A stretch of DNA of 64,000 bases. Source: Sphingomonas sp. IC081 (GTDB taxonomy: Bacteria; Pseudomonadota; Alphaproteobacteria; Sphingomonadales; Sphingomonadaceae). Positions within the stretch are counted from its first letter, which is position 1; each line of letters opens with the position of its first letter. Location of the stretch: positions 135,001 through 199,000 of the forward strand of contig NZ_CP029761.1 in the NCBI RefSeq assembly GCF_006874585.1, read 5' to 3'. The translations under genes were made by a program, and so were the position numbers. The notes beneath the pieces were generated by a model that saw only the letters and a list, made by a program, of their open reading frames with translations, did not search any database and was not told the origin of the DNA. This document shows positions 42,168-50,137 of this stretch, piece by piece.

Positions 42168-42935
42168 ATGGACACCGCGATCCTGGCCGCGCTGCCGGTC
42201 GATGCGGCGACGTTCCTGGTGCTGTTCACCCGGATCGGCGCGGTGATCATGCTGCTGCCTGCCTTCTCCGAGGAATCGGTGCCGGCGCAGATCCGGCTGA
42301 TGATGGCGCTGGGCATGACGGTGGGTCTTTACGGCCTGCTCGCCCCGCGCGTCGCCCCGCTGGTGCAGGGCGGTGACCTGGCGATGATGACCTTCACCGA
42401 AATGCTGGTCGGCCTCGCCTTCGGGACGATCATCAAGATCCTGTTCAGCGCGGTCGCCATTGCCGGGTCGATGGTGACGCAGCAGATCGGGCTGTCCTCG
42501 GCGCTGGTGGCCGACCCATCGCTCGGCGGCCAGTCGCCGCTGCTGGCCCGTCTGTTCGGGATCGCGGCGGTGATCGTCTGCATGGCGCTGGGGGTCCATC
42601 ACCTGTGGATCGCCGGCATGGTCCAGTCCTACACGATCTTCCCGGTCGGCGGCATGCCGCCGGTCGCCGACTTCGCGCAGCTGGCGGTGCACGTGACCGG
42701 GCAGGCGCTGGCGCTGGGCGTGAGCCTTTCGGCGCCGCTGATCCTCTACGGCGCGCTGTTCAATCTCGGGCTGGGGCTGGCCGCGCGCGTGGCGCCGCAG
42801 ATCCAGGTCTTTTTCATCACCCAGCCGCTCAACCTCATGCTTGGCCTGGCCGTGGTAAGCGTGGTCATGGGCAGCATCCTCACCGCCTTTGCCGCCGCCA
42901 TGACCAGCTTCATGCAGTCCGGCTGGAGTTTCTGA
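42168..42935 (+). CDS. fliR: Flagellar export gate protein FliR
   Basis: Polytopic export-gate subunit, 255 residues: VLFTRIGAVIMLLPAFSEESVPAQIRLMMALGMTVGLYGLL, MTFTEMLVGLAFGTIIKILFSAVAIAGSMVTQQIGLSSALVADPSLGGQSPLLARLFGIAAVIV and LGLAARVAPQIQVFFITQPLNLMLGLAVVSVVMGSILTAF match FliR. 4 nt before flhB. Confidence 0.96.
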   Translation: MDTAILAALPVDAATFLVLFTRIGAVIMLLPAFSEESVPAQIRLMMALGMTVGLYGLLAPRVAPLVQGGDLAMMTFTEMLVGLAFGTIIKILFSAVAIAGSMVTQQIGLSSALVADPSLGGQSPLLARLFGIAAVIVCMALGVHHLWIAGMVQSYTIFPVGGMPPVADFAQLAVHVTGQALALGVSLSAPLILYGALFNLGLGLAARVAPQIQVFFITQPLNLMLGLAVVSVVMGSILTAFAAAMTSFMQSGWSF

Positions 42936-42939
42936 TCCC

Positions 42940-44052
42940 ATGGCCGAGACCGACAAGGACCAGAAGACCGAACAGCCCACCTCCAAGCGTCTCGAGGACG
43001 CGGCGAACAAGGGGCAGGTCGCCAGCTCGACCGAGATGCGCCACGCGGCGATGCTCTCGGGCGCGCTGATCGTGACCGGCGGGCTGGGCGCCAGCGCCTT
43101 TGCCGCACTCTCGCCGATGCTGGTGCGGCTCTGGGGCAATGCCGAGGATTTCCGCCTCGATGCGCGCGGCACCCAGAACCTGATGACCGGCCTTGCCGAA
43201 CATTTCGTGCTGTCGCTGCTGCCGGTCTTCGGCGTGCTGATCGCCTGCGCCCTGGCCATCGGTTTCCTGCAGGGCCGCTTTGTCATCAGCTGGACCCGGC
43301 TGGCGCCCAAGTGGTCCAAGTTCAATCCCGTCGCCGGGCTCGGGCGCATCTACGGCAAGCGCGCGTTTGTCGAGTTTGCCAAGACCCTGGCCAAGTTCCT
43401 CGGCATCGCCACGGTCGTCTTTACCGTGCTGAGGCCGCGCATGGTCGGGCTCGACCTGCTGGTCGGCTATGCCCCCGGCGCGCTGGCCCATGCGGCCGGG
43501 TCGCTGGTGTTCGAGGCGGTGCGCGCGGCGGCGATGTCGGTCGGGGTGCTGGCGCTGGCCGACTATTTCTACCAGCACCGCGCCTTCATGCAGCGCATGC
43601 GCATGAGCCGCCAGGAAGTGAAGGACGAGTACAAGCAGAGCGAGGGTGACCCCAAGATCAAGGGGAAGATCCGCCAGATCCAGATGCAGCGTGCGCGCAG
43701 CCGGATGATGGCGGCCGTGCCCACCGCCAGCGTGATCGTCACCAATCCGACGCACTATGCCGTCGCGCTCAAGTATGACCATGGCCAGATGGCGGCACCG
43801 CTGGTCGTCGCCAAGGGCGTCGATGCCATCGCGCTCAGGATCCGCGAGATCGCCGCCGAGGCCAACGTGCCGATCGTCGAGAGCCCGCCGCTGGCGCGCG
43901 CGCTGTTCGCCTCGGCCGAGATCGACCGGCCGATCCCGATCGAACATTACGCCGCTGTCGCCGAGATCATCGGCTACGTCATGCGCCTCGCCCGCCGCAA
44001 GGGTGGAGCGGGAGCCGGGGCCGGGGGCGGCACGCGGATCGCGATACCATGA
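42940..44052 (+). CDS. flhB: Flagellar export switch protein FlhB
   Basis: Substrate-specificity switch of the export apparatus, 370 residues. The N-terminus (DKDQKTEQPTSKRLEDAANKGQVASSTEMRHAA) is typical, and four membrane helices follow. RMRMSRQEVKDEYKQSEGDPKIKGKIRQ is the linker helix, and the autocleavage motif NPTH lies at 269-272 (VIVTNPTHYAVALKYD). The C-terminus has a Gly/Ala-rich tail. Cleavage switches export from rod/hook to filament substrates together with FliK. Confidence 0.97.
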   Translation: MAETDKDQKTEQPTSKRLEDAANKGQVASSTEMRHAAMLSGALIVTGGLGASAFAALSPMLVRLWGNAEDFRLDARGTQNLMTGLAEHFVLSLLPVFGVLIACALAIGFLQGRFVISWTRLAPKWSKFNPVAGLGRIYGKRAFVEFAKTLAKFLGIATVVFTVLRPRMVGLDLLVGYAPGALAHAAGSLVFEAVRAAAMSVGVLALADYFYQHRAFMQRMRMSRQEVKDEYKQSEGDPKIKGKIRQIQMQRARSRMMAAVPTASVIVTNPTHYAVALKYDHGQMAAPLVVAKGVDAIALRIREIAAEANVPIVESPPLARALFASAEIDRPIPIEHYAAVAEIIGYVMRLARRKGGAGAGAGGGTRIAIP

Positions 44053-44101
44053 TTGCCCGCCAAAAAGGCTTCCGGCCGTCCCCTTCGGTCCCCTCCATTT
44101 T

Positions 44102-44109
44102 CCTATAAG
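44102..44109 (+). promoter_or_regulatory. CCTATAAG box overlapping flgI ribosome site
   Basis: TTTTCCTATAAGGACTGTG; AAGGA inside it is also a good Shine-Dalgarno for the flgI ATG at 44117. As a -10 element it would give a nearly leaderless message, so it may instead be a coincidental match to SD sequence. Confidence 0.35.
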
Positions 44110-44116
44110 GACTGTG

Positions 44117-45253
44117 ATGAAGATGTCCCTGAAATCGAGGAAGCGCCCCTCGCTTGCCGCCTTGACGATGGTGGCGGCGAGCGTGCTTGCGCTCACCGTG
44201 CCGGGCACCGCCTTCGCGGACCCGCAACCGCGCATCAAGGACATCGTCGATGTCGAGAACGTGCGCCCGAACCAGCTCGTGGGCTACGGCCTCGTCGTCG
44301 GCCTCCAGGGCACCGGCGACCGCATCCGCAATGTGCCGTTCACCGAAGAGACGCTCCAGGCGATGCTGGAACGCATGGGCGTGAACATTCGCGGCGACCA
44401 GATGCTGACGCAGAACGTCGCGGCCGTCTCGGTGACCGCGACGATGCCGCCTTTCGCGCGCGCGGGGTCGACCATCGACGTGCAGGTCTCGGCCATGGGC
44501 GATGCCTCCAGCCTTCAGGGCGGCATCCTGCTGGTCTCCTCGCTGCGCGCGCTCGACGGCGAGATCTATGCGGTGGCGCAAGGGCCGGTGGCGGTCTCGG
44601 GCTTCAAGGCGCAGGGCGCGGCGGCAAGGATCAGCCGCGGGGTGATGACCACCGCGCGGATCGCGGGCGGCGGCATCATCGAACGCGAAGTGCCTTATGA
44701 CTTGCGCTCGGCCCAGAACCTCAAGCTGGCACTCAAGAATCCCGACTTCACGACCGCGCAGCGCATCGCCGCGCGGATCAACGGCGAAGGCACCGGCATG
44801 GCCGAAGTGCTGGACCCCGCGACCGTGCAGATCACCCCGCGCGGCGGCAACGTGATCGAGATGGTCACCCGCATCGAGAACCTTACCGTCCCGGTCGACC
44901 AGCCCGCGCGTATCGTCATCAACGAGGCGGCAGGTACCGTGGTCATGGGCGCGGACGTGCGGGTCAGCCCGGTGGCGATCGCCCAGGGCGGCCTGACCAT
45001 CAGCGTGACCGAAACGCCGGTCGTCTCGCAGCCGGGGCCGCTCTCGAACGGGCAGACCACCACGGTGCCGCGCACGCGGATCCAGGCGGATGACGGCAGC
45101 GGCGCTTCGCTGGCGCTGCTGACGCAGGGCACGTCGCTGCAGACGCTGGTGTCCGGGCTCAACGCGCTCGGCGTCAGCCCGCGCGATCTCATCACCATTC
45201 TCCAGGCGCTCAAGAGCGCCGGGGCGCTTCAGGCGGAAATCACGGTTCAGTAA
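44117..45253 (+). CDS. flgI: Flagellar P-ring protein FlgI
   Basis: Periplasmic P-ring subunit, 378 residues. The signal peptide (RPSLAALTMVAASVLALTVPGTAFA, cut before DPQPRIKDI) leads to the conserved IKDIVDVENVRPNQLVGYGLVVGLQGTGD. The rest includes AMLERMGVNIRGDQMLTQNVAAVSVTATMPPFARAGSTIDVQVSAMGDASSLQGGILL and LGVSPRDLITILQALKSAGALQAEI. Starts at the ATG at 44117 with AAGGA 6 nt upstream. Heads flgI-flgJ-flgN. Confidence 0.97.
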   Translation: MKMSLKSRKRPSLAALTMVAASVLALTVPGTAFADPQPRIKDIVDVENVRPNQLVGYGLVVGLQGTGDRIRNVPFTEETLQAMLERMGVNIRGDQMLTQNVAAVSVTATMPPFARAGSTIDVQVSAMGDASSLQGGILLVSSLRALDGEIYAVAQGPVAVSGFKAQGAAARISRGVMTTARIAGGGIIEREVPYDLRSAQNLKLALKNPDFTTAQRIAARINGEGTGMAEVLDPATVQITPRGGNVIEMVTRIENLTVPVDQPARIVINEAAGTVVMGADVRVSPVAIAQGGLTISVTETPVVSQPGPLSNGQTTTVPRTRIQADDGSGASLALLTQGTSLQTLVSGLNALGVSPRDLITILQALKSAGALQAEITVQ

Positions 45254-45264
45254 GGAGCGGCAGG

Positions 45265-45684
45265 ATGACCGACACGACGATTGCGGCCGCGATCGCGTCC
45301 ACCCCGGCGCGGCAGATCCAGACCACGCCGGACAAGTCGCCCGCCGGCGTTGCGCGCCAGTTCGAGGCGGTATTCGCGGGGCAGGTCGCCAAGATCATGC
45401 TGGAGACCGTCGAAGTCGACGACCAGTTCGGCGGCGGCCACGGCGAGGAAATGTTCCGCGGCATGATGGCCGAGCAGATCGGCAACCGGATCGCCCAGGG
45501 CAAGGGCCTGGGCATCGCCTCCGCCGTCGAGGCGCAGATCATCCGCATGCAGGGCGGAACCGCGGCGGCGCCGAAGGCCTCGACGCTGGGCACGGGCCCG
45601 CAAGGCAACGTTCAAAGTGGTGCGACACAGGCTGCGGCCGCCCTGGCGGCCAGCGAGCAGGGGGATACGGGCAGTGCCGAATGA
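45265..45684 (+). CDS. flgJ: Rod-binding protein FlgJ, N-terminal domain only
   Basis: Rod-scaffolding domain without the muramidase half, 139 residues: GVARQFEAVFAGQVAKIMLETVEVDDQFGGGHGEEMFRGMMAEQIGNRIAQGKGLGIASAVEAQIIRMQ. Enterobacterial FlgJ is about 310 residues with a C-terminal muramidase; alphaproteobacterial FlgJ is usually short like this, with the wall-cutting activity elsewhere (candidate at 21960). The C-terminal 40 residues are low-complexity Ala/Gly/Thr. Confidence 0.88.
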   Translation: MTDTTIAAAIASTPARQIQTTPDKSPAGVARQFEAVFAGQVAKIMLETVEVDDQFGGGHGEEMFRGMMAEQIGNRIAQGKGLGIASAVEAQIIRMQGGTAAAPKASTLGTGPQGNVQSGATQAAAALAASEQGDTGSAE

Positions 45685-46096
45685 AATGATCGAGATCATG
45701 ACCTCGCTTTCGCTGGTCATGCGGGAAGAGACCGAGCGGCTGGAGCGGCGCGAGCGCGTGCTCGATCTCGCCTCGCTGGCCTCGGCCAAGGCGCGCCTGG
45801 TGGCGCAGCTGGAAGAGACGCTGGCGCGCCGCAATCGCCGCGAGCCCGCGTGGACCGAGCGGATGGATGCGGAAACCCGCGAGCGGCTCGCCGATTGCCT
45901 GGGCGAACTGCGCGCGGCCTCGCTCGCCAACGCCGCCTTGCTGGAGCGCCAGATCGAACTCTCGATGGAGATGATGACGGCGATTGCCGACGAGGCCAAG
46001 CGGCTGACCGGCAAGCGTTCCTATACTTACGGCGCCAGCGGCGACATGGCCAGGATCGACGCGGCGACGCCGATTTCGTTCAACGGCGAATACTGA
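45674..46096 (+). CDS. flgN: FlgN-like flagellar export chaperone
   Basis: Probable chaperone for FlgK and FlgL. The 140-residue product is all helical with IEIMTSLSLVMREETERLERRERVLDLASLASAKARLVAQLEETLARRNR, then a second long helix, as in FlgN. The assignment rests on helix pattern, length and position after flgJ, since FlgN diverges strongly. GTG at 45674 overlaps the flgJ end; ATG at 45686 is an alternative. Confidence 0.65.
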   Translation: MPNEMIEIMTSLSLVMREETERLERRERVLDLASLASAKARLVAQLEETLARRNRREPAWTERMDAETRERLADCLGELRAASLANAALLERQIELSMEMMTAIADEAKRLTGKRSYTYGASGDMARIDAATPISFNGEY

Positions 46097-46117
46097 CGCG
46101 GCTGTCCGCGAGGGCGT

Positions 46118-46169
46118 AGACATGAAAAAGGGTGGGGCGCCGGCAGGCGTTCCACCCTTTTTCATGTCT
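46118..46169. terminator. Bidirectional terminator with 18-bp perfect arms
   Basis: AGACATGAAAAAGGGTGG (46118-46135) and CCACCCTTTTTCATGTCT (46152-46169) are exact inverted copies around a GGCGCC-type inner stem. The A and T tracts suit both strands. It separates flgN from the convergent GGDEF-EAL gene. Confidence 0.9.
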
Positions 46170-46184
46170 GCCGCGGGGAAAGGA

Positions 46185-47585
46185 CTATCGCGGCGGGCCG
46201 AGGCCCGCGATGCGGGCCGCCTCGCGCGCCGGGGCGGGACGGCCGAACAGGAAGCCCTGTGCATAGGCGCAGCCGCGTTCGATGAGGAACTGCGCCTGTT
46301 GCTCGGTCTCGACGCCCTCCGCGGTTACCGGCATGCCAAGGCTGCGGCCAAGGTCGATCACGGTGTTGACCAGCTTGCGCCCGGCATCGCGGTCGATGGC
46401 CTGGATCAGCGTGCGGTCGATCTTCAGGGTGTCGAGCGGCAGTTCGCAGAGACGGGCAAGGCTGCCGTAGCCGGTTCCGAAATCGTCGAGCGCGACATGG
46501 ACCCCGGCCCCGCGCAGGGTCTCGATGGTGGCGCGGGCATCGGCAAGGCTGTGCACCATGGCGTCCTCGGTGATCTCGACGGTCAGGCGTTCGGGCGGAA
46601 AGGCGCTGGCGAAGGCGATCTGCAGGAGGTGGTCGGCCAGGGCAGGGTCGCAGACCTGGCGGGGTGACATGTTGATCGCGAGGCCCACGCCGTCGGGCCA
46701 ATCACGGGCGTCGCGGCAGGCCTGGCGCAGCAGGGAGAACATGAGGTCGTCGATCAGATGGAGGTCTTCGCTGACCGGCAGGAACTGGTCCGGCCCCAGC
46801 AAGCCGCGCTGCGGGTGCTGCCAGCGTGCGAGCAGTTCGAAGCGGGCGATGGTGCGGGAGGGGAGCGCGACGATCGGCTGGTAGTAGGGCACCAGTTCGC
46901 CGCGCAGCAGGCTTGAGCGCAGGGCTTCTTCCAGTGCTGCGCGGTCGGTGAGGCGGGCCAGCATCTCGGGCATGAAGCGCCGCACCGTGGCGCCGCCCGC
47001 CGCCTTGGCGTGCGACATCGCGATCGAGGCGGAGCGCAGCAGGTGCTCGGCAGGGACATCGCCGCAAGGGTCGATGGCGATGCCGATCGCGGCCGTCAGG
47101 TGGATCATGTGCTGGCCCAGCACGATGGGGGCGGCCAGAATGTCCTGAAGGTCGCCGGCAACCGCCTCGGCGCGGTACTCGTCGCCGGCCCCGCTGTCGG
47201 TGCCGAGCGGCACGACGCAGGCGAATTCGTCGCCGCCGATGTGGGCGAGCGCACCGCCCGACTTGGCCACGGCGCGGCCATAGCGATCCGAAACGATCGA
47301 AAGGACCAGGTCGCCGGCGTGGTGGCCGCACAAGTCGTTGACCAGCTTGAAGCGGTCCAGGTCCAGCACCAGAAGGGCCAGTGCGGGGGCCAGTGCGGGG
47401 GCCAGGGGGGAGGACTGTGCCGGGTGACGCTCCGTGCGTTCGCGCAAGGCGCGGATCAGCCGGTCTACTGCGCGCAGGGGCGGGGTGCGGGCTTCCAGTT
47501 CGATAGGCGGGGGCTGTCGCTGGCCGGGGCTACGCAGCCTGCCGGTACGTTTCGATTTCGAATGGGGCGGGCCCGCCTTGTGCAT
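46185..47585 (-). CDS. GGDEF-EAL cyclic di-GMP enzyme
   Basis: A 466-residue cytoplasmic protein with both domains intact. GGDEF at 117-121 follows LLVLDLDRFKLVNDLCGHHAGDLVL; the EAL domain has RFELLARW (E-x-L-x-R as ELLAR, 250-254), INMSPRQ, VEITEDAMV, LDDFGTGYGSL, LKIDRTLI and TAEGVETEQQAQFL. No RxxD inhibitory site precedes GGDEF. No sensor domain or membrane helix, only a basic N-terminus, and a small DNA duplication encodes LAPALAPALA (61-70). Located in the flagellar cluster; it may feed the PilZ motor protein. Confidence 0.88.
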   Translation of the reverse strand: MHKAGPPHSKSKRTGRLRSPGQRQPPPIELEARTPPLRAVDRLIRALRERTERHPAQSSPLAPALAPALALLVLDLDRFKLVNDLCGHHAGDLVLSIVSDRYGRAVAKSGGALAHIGGDEFACVVPLGTDSGAGDEYRAEAVAGDLQDILAAPIVLGQHMIHLTAAIGIAIDPCGDVPAEHLLRSASIAMSHAKAAGGATVRRFMPEMLARLTDRAALEEALRSSLLRGELVPYYQPIVALPSRTIARFELLARWQHPQRGLLGPDQFLPVSEDLHLIDDLMFSLLRQACRDARDWPDGVGLAINMSPRQVCDPALADHLLQIAFASAFPPERLTVEITEDAMVHSLADARATIETLRGAGVHVALDDFGTGYGSLARLCELPLDTLKIDRTLIQAIDRDAGRKLVNTVIDLGRSLGMPVTAEGVETEQQAQFLIERGCAYAQGFLFGRPAPAREAARIAGLGPPR

Positions 47586-47663
47586 TTTCGAACCGTTGTT
47601 CTCCTCCTTCCCTTATATGGGAGGAGACGGCTGATTCGATAAAAATGTAGAAAAATTAAATGC

Positions 47664-48938
47664 CTACTCGAATATTGCCGAAAGCACGGAGGCGACGCGG
47701 CCCGGGTCGACGGCATCCAGCGCCACTTCGATGTCGGGATTGAGGCTGAACCCGAGTGTCTGTCCCTGGCGGTCAAACGTGATGGCGATGACCCGCAGGC
47801 CCTCGTCCTGTTCGATGACGGCGAGGCCGCCGGCGGATGGAAAGCGATCGGGGTCCACCACCAGGATGGCGCGGCCGGGCAGGCCGGGGCCGAGTGTCGA
47901 GCGACCAATACGCAGTCCGTACGTGCGCGGTCCGGCGCCGCGCGGCGCCTCGACCAGCGCGTCGGTGGGCGTGCGGGCGAGCAGGCCGTCCGGCAGCGCC
48001 GAGCCGTAGACCGGCACCAGCCGCACGGTAGTGGAATGCCCCTTGGACGCGGGTGCGGGTGCCTCGGCGGCAGGCAAAACGGCCGGGGTGGCGGCGTCCA
48101 GCACCGGCACCGGGCCTTCCAGCACGGCGGTTTCAAGGGGCTCGCGGGAGCCGGCAGACACGGTGCGCGGCGTCGGCGGGGCGGCAGGGCGCGGGCTCGC
48201 GGTATCGGCGCCGGTGTCCGTGGCAGAATCTTCGGTGGCGGCCAGTTCCTTGCGCAGGGCGGCGATCCGCGCGCGGGTCTTGGCGATGCGCGAGCGGGGG
48301 TTGGCGACCAGCGGCAGCATGTCGTCCAGCTTGCCGTCGGCGTGAAGCGCGGCGACCTCGGCGATCAGGGCACTGTCATCCTTGGCACCGAGCAGGCGGC
48401 GCAGCGCCTTGCGGACATCGTCGTTCCAGCGGTCGAACGGCTTGTGGGCGTTCTCGATCCGCGAGAGGATCACCGGCGCGATCCCGTATTCCTCTTCCAG
48501 CACGGAAATGGTGAGGGCATCGTCGGCGGCGCGGCGGGCGCGCACGGCGGCGGCGATGAGCACGGCGATGCGGTCGCTCTCGGGGTCGACATGGTCGCTG
48601 CCGACAATCGGTTCGGCCCAGTTGCCGATATCGAAGGCGGGCTTGTCGATATCGATCAGCAGGTCGGCCGGGGCGACGTGCAGTGCGGCGGCAATGGCGC
48701 GCAGTTCCGCGGTGCGCGCAAAGACTTCGCCGCGTTCGATCTTGGAGAGGCGAATATAGGTCAGGTCCGGGATCTGTTCGGCCAGCTCGAGCAGGGAGCC
48801 TATATTGCGCTGCTTGCGGAATTTCCTGATCTCATTCGGAAACACGAGATTACGCCAGGCGTCGATCTCGATTTTCCGGGGTGCAGCAGCCACCGGCTTC
48901 CGGGACCGCCTGCCAGATCGAACGGATTTTTCGGTCAT
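47664..48938 (-). CDS. Double-HTH regulator with degenerate S24-like C-terminus
   Basis: A 424-residue regulator. HTH1 (about 37-97, IRKFRKQRNIGSLLELAEQIPDLTYIRLSKIERGEVFARTAELRAIAAAL) is XRE-type. HTH2 (about 120-185, LTISVLEEEYGIAPVILSRIENAHKPFDRW) is a second, diverged Cro-like unit. After a Pro/Ala linker, the last 120 residues (YGLRIGRSTLGPGLPGRAILVVDPDRFPSAGGLAVIEQDEG) recall the LexA/S24 fold, with GRST where GDSM would carry the nucleophile. ATG at 48938 chosen; an ATG at 48977 adds 13 residues. Target unknown. Confidence 0.7.
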   Translation of the reverse strand: MTEKSVRSGRRSRKPVAAAPRKIEIDAWRNLVFPNEIRKFRKQRNIGSLLELAEQIPDLTYIRLSKIERGEVFARTAELRAIAAALHVAPADLLIDIDKPAFDIGNWAEPIVGSDHVDPESDRIAVLIAAAVRARRAADDALTISVLEEEYGIAPVILSRIENAHKPFDRWNDDVRKALRRLLGAKDDSALIAEVAALHADGKLDDMLPLVANPRSRIAKTRARIAALRKELAATEDSATDTGADTASPRPAAPPTPRTVSAGSREPLETAVLEGPVPVLDAATPAVLPAAEAPAPASKGHSTTVRLVPVYGSALPDGLLARTPTDALVEAPRGAGPRTYGLRIGRSTLGPGLPGRAILVVDPDRFPSAGGLAVIEQDEGLRVIAITFDRQGQTLGFSLNPDIEVALDAVDPGRVASVLSAIFE

Positions 48939-49004
48939 TGAAGCTCGAGTTTCATTGCAATGCCCAAGATGTTTCATGAAGCACTAAGGTGGTCAATATC
49001 ACAC

Positions 49005-49021
49005 TTGGGTCGATGACCCAA
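49005..49021. promoter_or_regulatory. Palindromic operator candidate upstream of double-HTH gene
   Basis: TTGGGTCGATGACCCAA is a perfect inverted repeat (7-bp arms plus a 3-bp centre), followed at once by a half-site AATGGGTC (49022-49029). It lies 67 bp upstream of the regulator start, where an autoregulatory operator would be expected. Confidence 0.55.
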
Positions 49022-49029
49022 AATGGGTC

Positions 49030-49542
49030 GGATCAGAGTCCGCGAGGAAAACTGCCAAGCGTTGATTCTTTGTAAGGTGAATAAACGTAGGCCGGACCCA
49101 GTTACAGGTTTTTAACAGTTAAATTGTTCCTGTCATGTTCCAGTAAAGCCCCCTGCGAATAGGCACGCTCATCAAGATGACGCGGCCAATTCTATTCCAT
49201 TGTAAATATTTCCGACAATCCGGGGCGGTGCAGAGCGCGTGATGTGAAAAGGTCGCGGATGCTGCCGCCGAGGCTTTTCGATCGCGCCGGGTCGACCTGG
49301 ATTATGGAAACTCCCCTTCAATCGGACAACGCCTGAAAGAACCAGTTGGTTCCTGTAAATTATTGTTTCGGGATAAAAATTTCCGGCTCGTTGCCGGTCC
49401 CGCCGGTCGGTTCGTGCAAAGTCGGTGGGCGGGAACGCTGCGGCCTTGTCTGCCCTGGCCCCTTGCCGGGCAGGGCCCGCGCAACCGGCAGGAGCAGCGG
49501 CGACATGCGGAAGCGGTGAGACCGGGCGTACTATCCTGCCGG
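49030..49542. other. Non-coding gap, no gene supported
   Basis: AT-richer than the surroundings in its first 300 bp (for example TTTTTAACAGTTAAATTG around 49110). Short open frames exist at 49363-49641 but have no start signal, skewed composition and no recognisable domain. It probably holds the upstream regulatory region of the double-HTH gene. Confidence 0.5.
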
Positions 49543-49577
49543 AAAAAAAGAAGGCGTGCTCCCGATGGGAGCGCGCC
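49543..49577 (-). terminator. Terminator downstream of flgB
   Basis: On the minus strand, GGCGCGCTCCC (complement of 49567-49577) pairs with GGGAGCACGCC (complement of 49553-49563) around ATC, followed by TTCTTTTTTT. It closes the flaEY-flgB transcription unit about 110 bp after flgB. Confidence 0.8.
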
Positions 49578-49686
49578 CAGGTTGTTCCCGCCCGGTCTAT
49601 ATCTGGGGATGCTTCGGACGGGAGTGAATGATTTCAGATGAGCGGCCGGGCGATGGGCTCCTTTTGGGCCATTCTGGTGCGAACAG

Positions 49687-50109
49687 TCATCGTCCGATCG
49701 CCAGCTTCATCAGATTCATCTGTTTCTTGTAGATGTTGGTCATCGCCGTGTAGTCCGCCTGGACCTGGCCCAGCGTGAGCAGCTGGTCTTCCAGGGTCAC
49801 GTTGTTGCCATCGGGCTTGGTCTCGCTCGTGTCGCTGTCGAGCACGATGCCGCCGCCGCCCTGCGGGGGGCGGGCGCCGAGCGCGGTCATCGCGGCGGAG
49901 AGTTCGATCCGCGGGCGGGCGACATGGGGCGTACCCGTCGCCTCGCCATACTGGGCGACGAGCGAGGAGAAGTCCGGTGCCGTCACCGTGCGTGCCTTGT
50001 AGCCGGGGGTCTCGCTGTTGGCGATGTTTTCGGAAATGACGCGCTGGTGTTCGGCCATGGCCTTGAGCGAGGCGGCCATGCCGTCGAGCAGCGGGGGAAG
50101 CGTGGACAT
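49687..50109 (-). CDS. flgB: Flagellar proximal rod protein FlgB
   Basis: Rod protein of 140 residues: LKAMAEHQRVISENIANSETPGYKARTVTAPDFSSLV at the start and DGNNVTLEDQLLTLGQVQADYTAMTNIYKKQMNLMKLAIGR at the end, both conserved. It is unlinked from flgC, which lies 8 kb away on the other strand. Follows the flaEY-like gene by 28 bp. Confidence 0.95.
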   Translation of the reverse strand: MSTLPPLLDGMAASLKAMAEHQRVISENIANSETPGYKARTVTAPDFSSLVAQYGEATGTPHVARPRIELSAAMTALGARPPQGGGGIVLDSDTSETKPDGNNVTLEDQLLTLGQVQADYTAMTNIYKKQMNLMKLAIGR

Positions 50110-50137
50110 CGGGTATTCCTTTAACGCGGCCGAAGGA

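Noticed and set aside
49363..49641. 92-codon open frame upstream of flgB
   Set aside because: Composition is Arg/Pro/Gly-rich as in random GC-rich frames, it overlaps the flgB terminator, and no domain or start signal is visible.
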